Positions 25,775 through 33,956 of a stretch of 64,000 nucleotides of DNA are shown piece after piece. This DNA comes from Gordonia phthalatica (GTDB lineage: Bacteria > Actinomycetota > Actinomycetes > Mycobacteriales > Mycobacteriaceae): positions 3,844,001-3,908,000 of the forward strand of contig NZ_CP011853.1 in assembly GCF_001305675.1 (NCBI RefSeq). The letters run 5' to 3'. The notes under the pieces are model-generated. The model saw nothing but the letters and a program-made list of their open reading frames with translations, was not told the origin of the DNA and did no database searches. Position 1 is the stretch's first letter. Each line of letters opens with the position of its first letter. Made by a program: the position numbers and the translations under genes.

Positions 25775-26617
25775 TCACAGCTCGCCCGCCAGAAACCCGT
25801 CGACGACGGTGTTGAAGGCCGCGGTCTTCTCGATCTGAACCCAATGTCCGCATTCGGCGAAGACGTGGAGTCGGCTGTCGGGGATGAGATCGAGAAGTCG
25901 GAGGCTGTTCGACAGGGGGATCACCTGATCGTCTCGCCCGTGCACGATGAGTGTGGGACAGCCAATCGCGCTGATCGCCGATTCGTCGACCGCCATCTCA
26001 GCGACCTTGCGCTGCCTGGGCGCGGGGAACATCGACGCGTACGACTCCTGGACGCCGGGCCGAATCGATGCTGCGTAACGGAGTTCGGCGAGTTCGTCGG
26101 TCGCGTAGCGCTCGTCGTAGGCGAAGACGTCGAGCAGTCGACGCATCGCCGGCACCGACGGCTGATACCCCCACACCGCGTCGAGTCCGGGCGTGATCGG
26201 GAAGAGTACGCCGACACTGCCCATCAGGACCAACCTCTCGACGCGGTCCGGATGTCGAGTGGCCAGCCTCATGGCCAGCGCACCGCCGAAACTGTTGCCG
26301 ACTACAGACACCTTCTCCAGGCCGAGGGCATCGATCAGCCCCACGAGGTGGTCCAGCCAGGTTTCGGCGTTGTACTCGGCTCCGTCGGGACGAGTGGTGT
26401 AGCCGAATCCGAGGATGTCCGGAGCGATGACTCGGTGACGATCAGCGAGTGTAGGAATGGTCAACCGCCAGTTGGCCCAAGCAGACACGCCCGGCCCGGA
26501 ACCGTGAATCAGCAGGACGGGGGCGCCCTTGCCCTGATCGTGATAGTTGGTGGCGACTCCGTTCACATCGATGCTGCGGCCGATCTCCGGGGTCTCCACC
26601 GGTGTCGTGGTCGTCAT
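25775..26617 (-). CDS. Meta-cleavage product hydrolase (alpha/beta hydrolase, XylF/BphD type)
   Basis: 280 residues. The oxyanion region HGSGPGVSAWANWR is characteristic of hydrolases that split the yellow ring-fission products of catechols. The triad is visible as Ser in GNSFGGALA, Asp in VHGRDDQVIP and His in AECGHWVQIE. The expected reaction is hydrolysis of a 2-hydroxy-6-oxo-dienoate to 2-hydroxypentadienoate and an acid. ATG 26617 gives a full-length protein. It is transcribed leftwards with the AraC gene and fits the catechol 2,3-dioxygenase encoded divergently at 28635. Confidence 0.9.
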   Translation of the reverse strand: MTTTTPVETPEIGRSIDVNGVATNYHDQGKGAPVLLIHGSGPGVSAWANWRLTIPTLADRHRVIAPDILGFGYTTRPDGAEYNAETWLDHLVGLIDALGLEKVSVVGNSFGGALAMRLATRHPDRVERLVLMGSVGVLFPITPGLDAVWGYQPSVPAMRRLLDVFAYDERYATDELAELRYAASIRPGVQESYASMFPAPRQRKVAEMAVDESAISAIGCPTLIVHGRDDQVIPLSNSLRLLDLIPDSRLHVFAECGHWVQIEKTAAFNTVVDGFLAGEL

Positions 26618-26661
26618 CGGAACGCTCCTCTCGGTGCGGTGTTCCCACCGCCCTCAGTTGT

Positions 26662-26765
26662 GAATCTGACATCTTTACGAGAAGTGTGCAACGTCATTGA
26701 CGAAGGCGGAAGTAGTCCAAGGCACCTTCTCGCGCGAGGTGGACATCGGCTGCGCAAAGTGGATA
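26662..26765. promoter_or_regulatory. AraC/XylS-type control region, copy 1
   Basis: Two direct half-sites, CGCG-N6-GGACA (26731-26745) and TGCG-N6-GGATA (26751-26765), 20 bp apart, resemble the XylS half-site TGCA-N6-GGNTA. GAATCTGACATC lies at 26662-26673. The same elements occur in the same order and orientation at 28069-28173, 70 versus 69 bp apart, so the two regions are copies of one promoter. This copy precedes the leftward hydrolase gene. Confidence 0.55.
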
Positions 26766-26865
26766 AGGCGTCGTCGATCGGCGATCACGCGCGCCTGCCG
26801 ACGCCGCGCACGGTGAGGTCATTGCCTGCGGTGGCAGGACCGCGGAAGGTGGACCGCACGGCGGA

Positions 26866-27969
26866 TTACCATTTGTGGTCCGGCACGACTCGCAGGTCGC
26901 CGGGACCGATATGGCTCACGACGACAGACTTGGCGTGGGCGTCGGTGGCGACCCGGCCAACATCCTGAGGCGTCGTATGCGCCTGCTTCATATGCTCGAT
27001 GAGACCGGCGCCGCCCAGGGCCTTCGCGTAGTAGTCGACATCGATCGTCTCGTGGACGAGTACGTCGGTGTCGGCAGCGACGCGGGCGACGTTGTCGCTG
27101 CGTGCGGTGTCGCCGGAGAAGGTGACCGAGCCCTCGCCGGAATCGAAACGGTAGGCCAGCGACGGGAACACGGGGCCGTGCGGTACGAGGATGGCGCTGA
27201 CCCGGACTCGGTCGTCCTCGAAGACCGTCCACGGGTCCATCGGCGGCGCGGTGTTCAGCGAGTTGGCACCGACATGTTCCGGCGGCAGGACGTCCCGTAC
27301 GGAATTGAGTTCGTGATAGTCGACGGGAGCACCCTGTTCGGTGTTGCGAACGTTGATCTCGTGCGCGTATGCGTCGAGCAGGCGGTTCCACATGTCCTTG
27401 GTGCCCGGAACCGGATTCTCCGGCCGAAGTACGGGGATCGAGTCGACGCCGAAAGGCTTGGGCAAGGCGTCGGCAGCGCCCGGCCCGTATATCTGAATCG
27501 GCTGCGTGAACTGACCGTACGAGTTGCCGGGATTGGCGAACCAGAACAGGTTGAACAAGTCGCCGATGTGATCGTTGTGCATGTGGGTGACAAAGACACT
27601 GCTGAGCGAATCTGGATGAATCCCGGCTTGACCGAGCCTGCGGGTGGCCGCCGGCCCTGCATTGACGAGATAGGTGCGATCGCCGACCATCACGGCGCTC
27701 GAGGTGCCCGCTCACGACGGCACGAAGAGCGGGCCGGCCGCCGTTCCCAAGAGCATGAGTTTCATGCGGCACCCGTCGGCGCCGCCGCGCACTTGGTTCG
27801 GTTCGGCGGGCACGGGACCAGAGCTGTCGGCAGGCTGCTGTGGTGCCGGGTCGTGGGCGGCACAACTCGTCGCCGTTGCCGCGGCCAAGGCTGCCAGACC
27901 GCCGAGCATGGCTCGGCGAGTCACGGAGCGGGGGTGGGGAGGTCGGTAGTCTCCGTTGTCACTGGGCAT
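26866..27969 (-). pseudogene. Tat-exported metallo-beta-lactamase-fold hydrolase, interrupted by one in-frame TGA
   Basis: A single frame of 368 codons runs from ATG 27969 (GAGGAG upstream) to TAA 26866, broken only by TGA at 27712-27714. The N-terminus has a twin-arginine signal (SVTRRAMLGGLAALAAA) with a Cys suited to lipidation or processing. The hydrolase core has THMHNDHIGD (HxHxDH), VPHGPVFPS, FSGDTARSDN and VVSHIGPG. Around the stop the sequence reads PLFVPS-stop-AGTSSAVMVGDRTYLV; relatives usually have Arg here, so a CGA-to-TGA transition explains it. Either a nonsense pseudogene, a sequencing error, or restart at ATG 27693, which would lack the export signal. Confidence 0.8.
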
Positions 27970-28068
27970 GAATCGGCTCTCCTCAAGTCTGGCGGATGCA
28001 TTACATCGGCGCGGTGAACGAATCCCGAAATCGGGAACGGTCTGTGTGTAACCGCTATCTGACGCTTC

Positions 28069-28173
28069 GAATCTGACATCGATCCGATCAGTGAGCAAGA
28101 CCACTTCTGCATCACGAATGTGAGCAAAGACAACTCGTTGCGTGAGGTGGATATTTTCCGCGTAGGACGGATA
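28069..28173. promoter_or_regulatory. AraC/XylS-type control region, copy 2, between divergent catabolic operons
   Basis: TGCG-N6-GGATA (28139-28153), TTTTC, CGCG-N6-GGATA (28159-28173): tandem 15-bp half-sites with 20-bp period, and GAATCTGACATC at 28069-28080. Homologous to 26662-26765. It lies between the interrupted hydrolase gene (leftward, start 27969) and the ferredoxin gene (rightward, start 28257). Confidence 0.6.
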
Positions 28174-28256
28174 GAAACCGCAGGTCAGCACTCATAGAGT
28201 CCTTCGGCAAAGGCCCGAGAGGAATTGGCGGGCCGAGGAGCGAAAGGGAGCCGACG

Positions 28257-28625
28257 ATGAGTTCACTAACCGCGCAAGTCACGGAGATTCAGATTCTCCC
28301 GGCGGGAATCCGATTGGCGATCGATCCCGGTGAGACGATCATCGGCGCAATACGGCGACACGGATACCGAACCCGCTACAGCTGCCGGCGCGGCGGCTGC
28401 GGGGCTTGCAAGGCGGACCTCGTTCAGGGCCGCGTGAGCTACCAGGTCGCGATCGCCGACAGCGTGCTCTCCCACGAGGAACGTGCGAACGGCAAGTGTC
28501 TTCCGTGCCGGGCCGTACCGAACGGCGACGTCGTGATTCACCTCGCGCCGCGGGACCGACTCCACGACGTGCTCGGCACCCGCGTCCGCAACTGCGCATC
28601 CACCCCGTCCATCGAACCCGACTAG
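28257..28625 (+). CDS. Plant-type [2Fe-2S] ferredoxin, XylT-like
   Basis: 122 residues with the cluster ligands in YSCRRGGCGACKADL (C-x4-C-x2-C) and a fourth Cys in KCLPCRA. ATG 28257 is preceded by AAAGGGAG. The gene sits 9 bp before the catechol 2,3-dioxygenase gene. In TOL-type pathways XylT is a ferredoxin in the same position whose job is to re-reduce the active-site iron of the dioxygenase after oxidative inactivation. The same role is the simplest reading here. The protein is a little longer than XylT at the C-terminus. Confidence 0.88.
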   Translation: MSSLTAQVTEIQILPAGIRLAIDPGETIIGAIRRHGYRTRYSCRRGGCGACKADLVQGRVSYQVAIADSVLSHEERANGKCLPCRAVPNGDVVIHLAPRDRLHDVLGTRVRNCASTPSIEPD

Positions 28626-28634
28626 GAGCTAGAA

Positions 28635-29549
28635 ATGAGCGTCATTCGTCTCGGCTACGTTCACATCCGCGTTGCCGATCTCGCTGAATCAGCCGAGCAC
28701 TACCAGAACACACTCGGCATGGATCGTGTCGCCGAAGCCGACGGCAGGCACTACCTCAAGTCATGGGACGAGCACGATCACCACTCGGTGGTCCTTGAAG
28801 AGGGTGGGGTCGGGTTGGTGAAACTCGGCTACAAAGTCGAGTCGACTGCGGACCTCGATCTCTACGAGAAACGCGCTCGCGCATTCGGCACCACCGTCCA
28901 GCGGATGAGCGCGGGCGACAACGTCGGCATCGGTGACGGCCTGCGGATCACACTGCCATCCGAGCACGTCTTGGAGCTGTACAGCGACGCCGAATACCTG
29001 GGCAATGCCACCGGCAACTGGAACCCGGACCCCTGGCCGCGCGAGGGCCTGCGCGGCATCGGCGTGCCACGTCTGGACCATACGCTCATCACCACCGAGT
29101 CCCCCGCCCTGCTGGAGAGATTCTTCTCGGAGGTGCTCGATTTCCGTGCTGCCGAACATCTGGTCGGTGGCGAAGACAACGAGGACCTCATCGCATCCTG
29201 GATGTTCTGCAGCGACCAGCCGCACGACATCGCCTTCGTGAAGGGCGAGCAGGGCAAACTCCATCACTTCGCCTACCACGTCGACGACTGGTCTTCACTG
29301 CGTCACGCGGGCGATCTGTTCTCGATGCGTGACGTCCCGATCGATTTCGGTCCGGCCCGTCACGGGATCACTCGCGGCGAGACGCTGTACTTCTTCGACC
29401 CCGCGGGCAACCGCAATGAAGTGTTCGCCGGCGGGTACCGCACCGGCCCGGATTTCCGAACCATCACCTGGACAATGGACAACGCCGCGCGGGGCATCAA
29501 CTACACCCACCGTGAACTCGATCCCGACTTCCTCAACGTCGTCACCTGA
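28635..29549 (+). CDS. Catechol 2,3-dioxygenase (extradiol, XylE family)
   Basis: 304 residues, two vicinal-oxygen-chelate domains. The iron ligands are visible as His149 (PRLDHTLI), His210/211 (KLHHFAYHVDD) and Glu262 (GNRNEVFAGG). The enzyme opens catechols next to the diol with O2, giving 2-hydroxymuconic semialdehydes. A ribosome site AGGAG precedes ATG 28635. It follows its ferredoxin partner at 9 bp and leads the flavin reductase by 48 bp. The substrate range (catechol, alkyl- or aryl-catechol) cannot be read; a hydrolase rather than a dehydrogenase route suggests ketone-type ring-fission products. Confidence 0.93.
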   Translation: MSVIRLGYVHIRVADLAESAEHYQNTLGMDRVAEADGRHYLKSWDEHDHHSVVLEEGGVGLVKLGYKVESTADLDLYEKRARAFGTTVQRMSAGDNVGIGDGLRITLPSEHVLELYSDAEYLGNATGNWNPDPWPREGLRGIGVPRLDHTLITTESPALLERFFSEVLDFRAAEHLVGGEDNEDLIASWMFCSDQPHDIAFVKGEQGKLHHFAYHVDDWSSLRHAGDLFSMRDVPIDFGPARHGITRGETLYFFDPAGNRNEVFAGGYRTGPDFRTITWTMDNAARGINYTHRELDPDFLNVVT

Positions 29550-29597
29550 TCGCAGCCCATATCAGGCGACTCGAACGACCATCGAAGGAGACCAACC

Positions 29598-30233
29598 ATG
29601 ACTGCAACAGCCCCGAAGCCTCCGCAGCACCAGCCCAGCGGACTCGATCAACGTCTGCTGCGCCGCGTGATGGGAGAGTTCTCGACCGGCGTCACCATCG
29701 TCACCTATCGGGATGCGGAGGGCGAGTGTCGGGGAGCGACGATGAACTCGTTCACCTCGGTTTCGATGGACCCGCCGCTCGTCCTCGTCTCGGTCGCGCG
29801 GCAGGCCCGAGCGTGCGCAGGCCTCGACGGCAACCCGTTCACCGTCAACATTCTCTCGGCCAATCAACTCGCGGTCGCCCTGCATTTCGCGGGTCAGCCC
29901 GACCCCGATCTGTCTGTGCCGTGGCACGAGGCCGCAGACGCGCCGCCGCGACTGCTTGGCAGCACCGCCTGGCTGCAGTGTCAGCCGTGGCAGACCTATG
30001 ACGGCGGAGACCACGTACTGGTACTCGGACAAGTGGTGCGCCACGACGTTCGCGCCATCGAACCGCTGACCTTCCACCGCGGCGAGTTCCGTCGCCTCGG
30101 ACTCAAGATGTTCCAGATGCCGAGGACGGTCTCATTCGACGGCCGACCGGCCGTCGAATGGGCCGCGAGTCTGCACCAGTTGCATGGACTCGCCGAGCGA
30201 GGCGTCGGCCCGGACGACTGCCTCGATCTCTAA
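29598..30233 (+). CDS. NAD(P)H:flavin reductase of a two-component monooxygenase
   Basis: 211 residues of the flavin_reduct family, with FSTGVTIVTYRD near the N-terminus, SFTSVSMDPPLVLVSVAR in the flavin-binding core, and GDHVLVLGQVV. AAGGAG precedes ATG 29598. These proteins supply free reduced FMN or FAD to a partner oxygenase; the obvious partner is the luciferase-like monooxygenase encoded next. The last ~40 residues (RPAVEWAASLHQLHG) extend beyond the core domain. Confidence 0.88.
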   Translation: MTATAPKPPQHQPSGLDQRLLRRVMGEFSTGVTIVTYRDAEGECRGATMNSFTSVSMDPPLVLVSVARQARACAGLDGNPFTVNILSANQLAVALHFAGQPDPDLSVPWHEAADAPPRLLGSTAWLQCQPWQTYDGGDHVLVLGQVVRHDVRAIEPLTFHRGEFRRLGLKMFQMPRTVSFDGRPAVEWAASLHQLHGLAERGVGPDDCLDL

Positions 30234-30406
30234 CACCGCGGGGCGCAGAAACCGTAAGCGAATCTCCGGTTCGCGCCGCGAGGGTGTTCCTCCCGGATCC
30301 CCTGCGAGACCAGCAAAAGGCATCTGGGCGGCGTCCCCGAGTGGCTCTCGCAACGCAGCCACCTCACCTTTCACCATCCATCTCACTCTCGACAAGGAGC
30401 GCAAAC

Positions 30407-31675
30407 ATGAAAGTCACCTATTTCCAACAGGTCCCGTACAGGGAGCTGCCATCAGATTTCGAGGATCGGCACGAATCAGTCATCACCACCCCGTACTTCG
30501 ATGTGACGAAGCCGGAGAAGGTGACCGCGGACTTCAGGTCGGCGCTCGACGAACTCATGTTCGCGGCCCGCCTGGGATTCGACGGCCTGGCCGTCACCGA
30601 GCACGGCCAGAGCTCCTACGACATGGCGCCGAACCCGAACATCATCGAGGCCGCCGTCGCGTACGCGACGGAGGTCGAGGGGATCGACACCGCGATCTAC
30701 CCGCTAGGAAGGTCACTCGGCAAGAGCAAGGAACCACTGCGTGCCGCCGAGGAACTGGCGATGATCGACCAGATGTCGAATGGTCGCTTGATGAGCGGAT
30801 TTCCGGTGGGCCTGGCCTACGACGCCAACATCAACAACGGCGTCCCACCCGCCCAGACCAGGCTCCGATTCGACGAGAACCTCGAGCTGGTCCTCAAAGC
30901 CTGGAGCGAGCCGGATGCGTTCGCGTGGAACGGCCGGTACGCACAGCATCCCGCGGTGAACATCTGGCCGCGGCCGGTGCAGCAGAATCCATTACCTCCG
31001 GTGTGGATTACCGGTATCGGTAATCCCCGGACCATGCAGTTCACCCTCGATCGTGAGTTCGGTTTCAACTACTTCGGTTGGTTCGGACTCAAGGTCGCCG
31101 GCCGCCGCATCTTCGACCGCTTCTGGGAGACTGTGGAGCAGTCCGCTAAGGAGGCGAATCCGTATCGGCTCGGGTTCATGCAGACGGTGTGCGTCGCCGA
31201 GACCGATGCCAAGGCCGAGAAGCTGTTCGCCGAGCATGCCGAGTACTTCTTCCAGAAGGGGATCGGCTCCATCCCGATGCACCGACTGGCGCTACCCGGC
31301 GGCATCGACATCCGCGGTGTCGAGGCGATCATGCGCGATCCCGGCGACTTCGGCATCTACACCCGGATGAAGACCGCATCGTTCGCCGATCTGATGGATG
31401 CCGGCTCGATCGTCTGCGGCTCGCCGGACACAGTCGCCGAGACCCTCGCCGCCCACGCACGCGAATACCGGATCGGCAACCTGCACGCCATGCTGCAGTT
31501 CGGCTCCATGCCGCACGAGCTGGCCAAGGACAACATCTCGCTCTTCGCCAGCGAGGTCATGCCGCGGCTGAAGAACGTGTGGAACGACGAAGGCTACGAC
31601 CACCACTGGTGGCCCGAGCGACTCGGCGGCGTCCCCAATCCCATCGCATCGAACACGGCAGGAGCACTGGTATGA
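30407..31675 (+). CDS. Luciferase-like flavin-dependent monooxygenase
   Basis: 422 residues of the bacterial-luciferase family. Features are FDGLAVTEHGQSSYDMAPNP, an isoform typical of LLM oxygenases, IYPLGRSLGKSKEPLRAAEE, and VWITGIGNPRTMQF. AAGGAG before ATG 30407 fixes the start; the frame is open back to 30158 without coding quality. It is preceded by its likely flavin reductase and overlaps the following hydrolase by 4 bases. Family members hydroxylate aromatics or cleave C-C and C-S bonds by Baeyer-Villiger-type chemistry, so it may start the pathway that feeds catechol to the dioxygenase. Substrate unknown. Confidence 0.9.
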   Translation: MKVTYFQQVPYRELPSDFEDRHESVITTPYFDVTKPEKVTADFRSALDELMFAARLGFDGLAVTEHGQSSYDMAPNPNIIEAAVAYATEVEGIDTAIYPLGRSLGKSKEPLRAAEELAMIDQMSNGRLMSGFPVGLAYDANINNGVPPAQTRLRFDENLELVLKAWSEPDAFAWNGRYAQHPAVNIWPRPVQQNPLPPVWITGIGNPRTMQFTLDREFGFNYFGWFGLKVAGRRIFDRFWETVEQSAKEANPYRLGFMQTVCVAETDAKAEKLFAEHAEYFFQKGIGSIPMHRLALPGGIDIRGVEAIMRDPGDFGIYTRMKTASFADLMDAGSIVCGSPDTVAETLAAHAREYRIGNLHAMLQFGSMPHELAKDNISLFASEVMPRLKNVWNDEGYDHHWWPERLGGVPNPIASNTAGALV

Positions 31676-32475
31676 CCACCGCACAACTGGCTGAACGCGT
31701 CGTCGACGTCTGGGGCGGCGCTGTCCGCATGCGAGTGAAAGTGGCCGGAAGCGGTCCCGCACTCGTCTATCTGCACCCTGCAGCAGGTTTCGCATGGGAC
31801 GATTTCCTCGACCGACTCGCGCAGCGTTATACCGTCTACGCCCCCGAGTTCCCCGGCACCTCACCCGCGGACCCGTATGCCATCCACCACGTCCACGACG
31901 TGTGGCAGGTGGTGCTGATGTACGAGGAGCTGGTCCGCAAGCTAGAACTGGACGCCCCAGTTCTCGTCGGCCAGTCATTCGGCGGCATGCTGGCGGCAGA
32001 GATCGCGGCCGGGTTCCCCGGTCGTTTCGACAAGGTGGTTCTTCTCGACGCGATCGGGTTGTGGCTCGACGATCATCCCGTAGCGAACTGGATCGCGGCC
32101 GCTCCGGACGATCTGCCTCGCCTATTGTTCGCGGACCCGCAGGGACCGGCGGCGCAAGCGATGCTGGCCCCGCCGGAAGACCCCGAGGAGGCCATCGCGG
32201 CGGGCGCGGGCATGGTGTGGGCGCTCGGTTGCACCGGCAAGATCGTGTGGCCGATCCCTGACAAGGGACTCGTGGATCGGCTGCATCGCATCGATGCGCC
32301 GTCGTTGATCGTCTGGGGTGAGCACGATGCTCTCGTCCCCGCGGTGTACGCCCAGGAGTTTGCGGACCGGATCCCTGACAGCCGCGTCGTTGTCGTTCCC
32401 GGTGCCGGTCACATTCCACAGGTGGAGGCGACCGCGGAGACCTATCACGCAGTGTCCGAGTTCCTCGCGATCTAA
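31672..32475 (+). CDS. Second alpha/beta hydrolase of the catabolic operon
   Basis: 267 residues. Ser nucleophile in VGQSFGGMLAAE, Asp in IVWGEHDALVPA and His in PGAGHIPQVEA give a full catalytic triad. Start ATG 31672 overlaps the monooxygenase stop (ATGA), so the two are translated together and probably act in sequence, for example hydrolysing an ester or acyl product of the monooxygenase. It lacks the GSGPG motif of ring-fission hydrolases seen in the gene at 25775. It is the last intact gene of the operon before the insertion sequences. Confidence 0.88.
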   Translation: MTTAQLAERVVDVWGGAVRMRVKVAGSGPALVYLHPAAGFAWDDFLDRLAQRYTVYAPEFPGTSPADPYAIHHVHDVWQVVLMYEELVRKLELDAPVLVGQSFGGMLAAEIAAGFPGRFDKVVLLDAIGLWLDDHPVANWIAAAPDDLPRLLFADPQGPAAQAMLAPPEDPEEAIAAGAGMVWALGCTGKIVWPIPDKGLVDRLHRIDAPSLIVWGEHDALVPAVYAQEFADRIPDSRVVVVPGAGHIPQVEATAETYHAVSEFLAI

Positions 32476-32656
32476 GGTACGTGCCGGGGTGCCCGGCGCG
32501 TACCCTCGCCAAATCGGGGCCAACGGTACCGCTTCTTTGCGGGCTGACGGCACCAGGCCGGTCGGAACTTTGTAGACATGGCCGACGGAGGAGTCGGAGC
32601 GCGCGGCGTTTCGCGACTCCTTGCGAACAGCGACACACGAGTACGACTTCTTCTAC
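32476..32656. other. Junction of the catabolic operon with insertion sequences; possible gene remnant
   Basis: From about 32579 one frame reads WPTEESERAAFRDSL and then ATHEYDFFY before running into the IS end at 32657. It resembles the start of an acyl-CoA dehydrogenase-fold protein but has no start codon. The operon may have continued before transposition. Confidence 0.3.
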
Positions 32657-32713
32657 CTAGGAGTCTGCTGAATAATCGGGCGTGTTGCGTCGGGATTCGG
32701 TGACGGGCTGGGA
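32657..32713. repeat. Solo end of an IS1182-type element
   Basis: 57 bp starting CTAGGAGTCTGCTGAATAA match 33802-33858 with two differences. It is a displaced copy of the left terminus of the IS1182-type element, now fused to an IS256-type fragment at 32714. Confidence 0.8.
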
Positions 32714-32848
32714 CGCTTCCGCCTCGATCAGGGCCTGCGGGCCGGCCCGCAGGATCTCCGGGAGCACCCCGGCCAGGCCGAGTTCATCAGAGCGCAGTGA
32801 GGCGAATTCGGTCAGTTGGTCGAGCAGGGCAGAATGGTCGTGGGTCAT
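32714..32848 (-). pseudogene. N-terminal fragment of an IS256-family transposase
   Basis: About 45 codons from ATG 32848 encode THDHSALLDQLTEFASLRS and ILRAGPQALIEAEAS, which is the start of a mutator/IS256-type transposase. It then runs into the IS1182 end repeat, which supplies the last 17 codons of the frame and the stop. It is not derived from the intact IS256 element at 33957-35401, whose N-terminus is different. Confidence 0.65.
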
Positions 32849-32886
32849 CGCGCGAATGCCTTTCAGTTGAGTCACTTGCCGGTAAC

Positions 32887-33384
32887 TCACGCGAATGCCC
32901 GCTCAAGCTCGCGCACCAGTCGCGGCGCGTCGATCGAGCGTTCCACGATGTTGATCACCGACTGCTTGGTGTGCGCGTCGACCCCGGATGCGATCTTGAT
33001 CGCCTTCCCGTCGATCGTGGAGTCGAACTGAAAGTCGATGGACCACACCACCTTCGGGGCATCAGCTTCCACCGCCGGAGGTACCGACGATTCACCTGCA
33101 CGTTTACGAGCCGAACGAACCCTGCGCTGCAGGCCCTCCTCGATCCACAGTCGGTGGACCTTCTTCTTGTTGATCTGCCGGCCCTCGTCATGACGTAGCG
33201 CCGCCCAGGCACGCCGGAATCCGTGACACGGATTCTTCACCGAGTACCCGCGGAGCCAACCGCGTAGTTCCCTGTCCGGATCCTGCGGCGTGTCAGCGAC
33301 TTTCGTCCGACGGTAGGTCGATCTCGGGAGCCCGACCGCCTTGCACGCCAGCCGTTCCGACATACCCAACACCTGCTTGAGCAT
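32887..33384 (-). pseudogene. IS3-family transposase OrfB, truncated
   Basis: The frame encodes the HTH_21 region (CKAVGLPRSTYRR), HGFRRAWAALRHDEGRQINKKKVHRLW and the first catalytic Asp (VVWSIDFQFD), then stops at the junction with the IS256 fragment near 32887. The second Asp and the Glu of the DDE triad are lost, so it cannot be active. In IS3 elements OrfB is made as an OrfAB fusion by -1 frameshifting; GGGAAAATTC near 33420 at the end of OrfA is a plausible slip site. Confidence 0.82.
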
Positions 33385-33413
33385 GTCGACGGCGGCGCGT
33401 TTGGCGTCCGGGC

Positions 33414-33695
33414 TCAGAATTTTCCCTTCGCAACCTCCCGCAGGGCGTCCTTCTCCAACTCCGCATCCGCGAGCAGCCGCTTGAGCCGAGCGTTCTGATC
33501 GCGCAGCTCCTTGAGCTCCTTCGCGGCGTCCATGTCCATCCCGCCGTGACTGCGACGCCAGTTGTACAGCGTCGCCGCCGACACCTCCAGCTCCGCCGCG
33601 ATCTGCTCACCCGTCGAGCCTGCCGCAGCGAGCTCATCAGCCCTCCGCAGCTTCCGGACGATCTCCTCCGCAGAATGCTTCTTCCGACCAGCCAC
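33414..33695 (-). CDS. IS3-family transposase OrfA
   Basis: 93 residues: a helix-turn-helix (TGEQIAAELEVSAATLYNWRR) and a leucine-zipper-like C-terminus (ELKELRDQNARLKRLLADAEL), the standard OrfA design for DNA-end recognition and multimerisation. It is intact but its OrfB partner is truncated, so the element is dead. The outer end of the element is probably near 33705-33730. Confidence 0.88.
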   Translation of the reverse strand: MAGRKKHSAEEIVRKLRRADELAAAGSTGEQIAAELEVSAATLYNWRRSHGGMDMDAAKELKELRDQNARLKRLLADAELEKDALREVAKGKF

Positions 33696-33956
33696 ACCAA
33701 TCAGTGTCCTATCCGCCCCACCTCGGGGCGATCACAGACTCCAATCAGAGCCGGACCGATCTACCGGGAACACGCCAACAGTTCCACCGGGAATCGATCA
33801 TCTAGGAGACCGCTGAATAATCGGGCGTGTTGCGTCGGGATTCGGTGACGGGCTGGGATCCTGGATGAGTGCAGGGTGAAGCCGATCAACAGCGTGATGT
33901 ACTCGATGTCGAATCGGTAGCGGGGCAGCTACTGCCCGCCGGCAGTGTGTTCGCGT

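Noticed and set aside
27712..27714. Selenocysteine at the in-frame TGA of the metallo-hydrolase
   Set aside because: The position is not a redox site in the family, a single CGA-to-TGA change explains it, and I see no SECIS-like hairpin just downstream.
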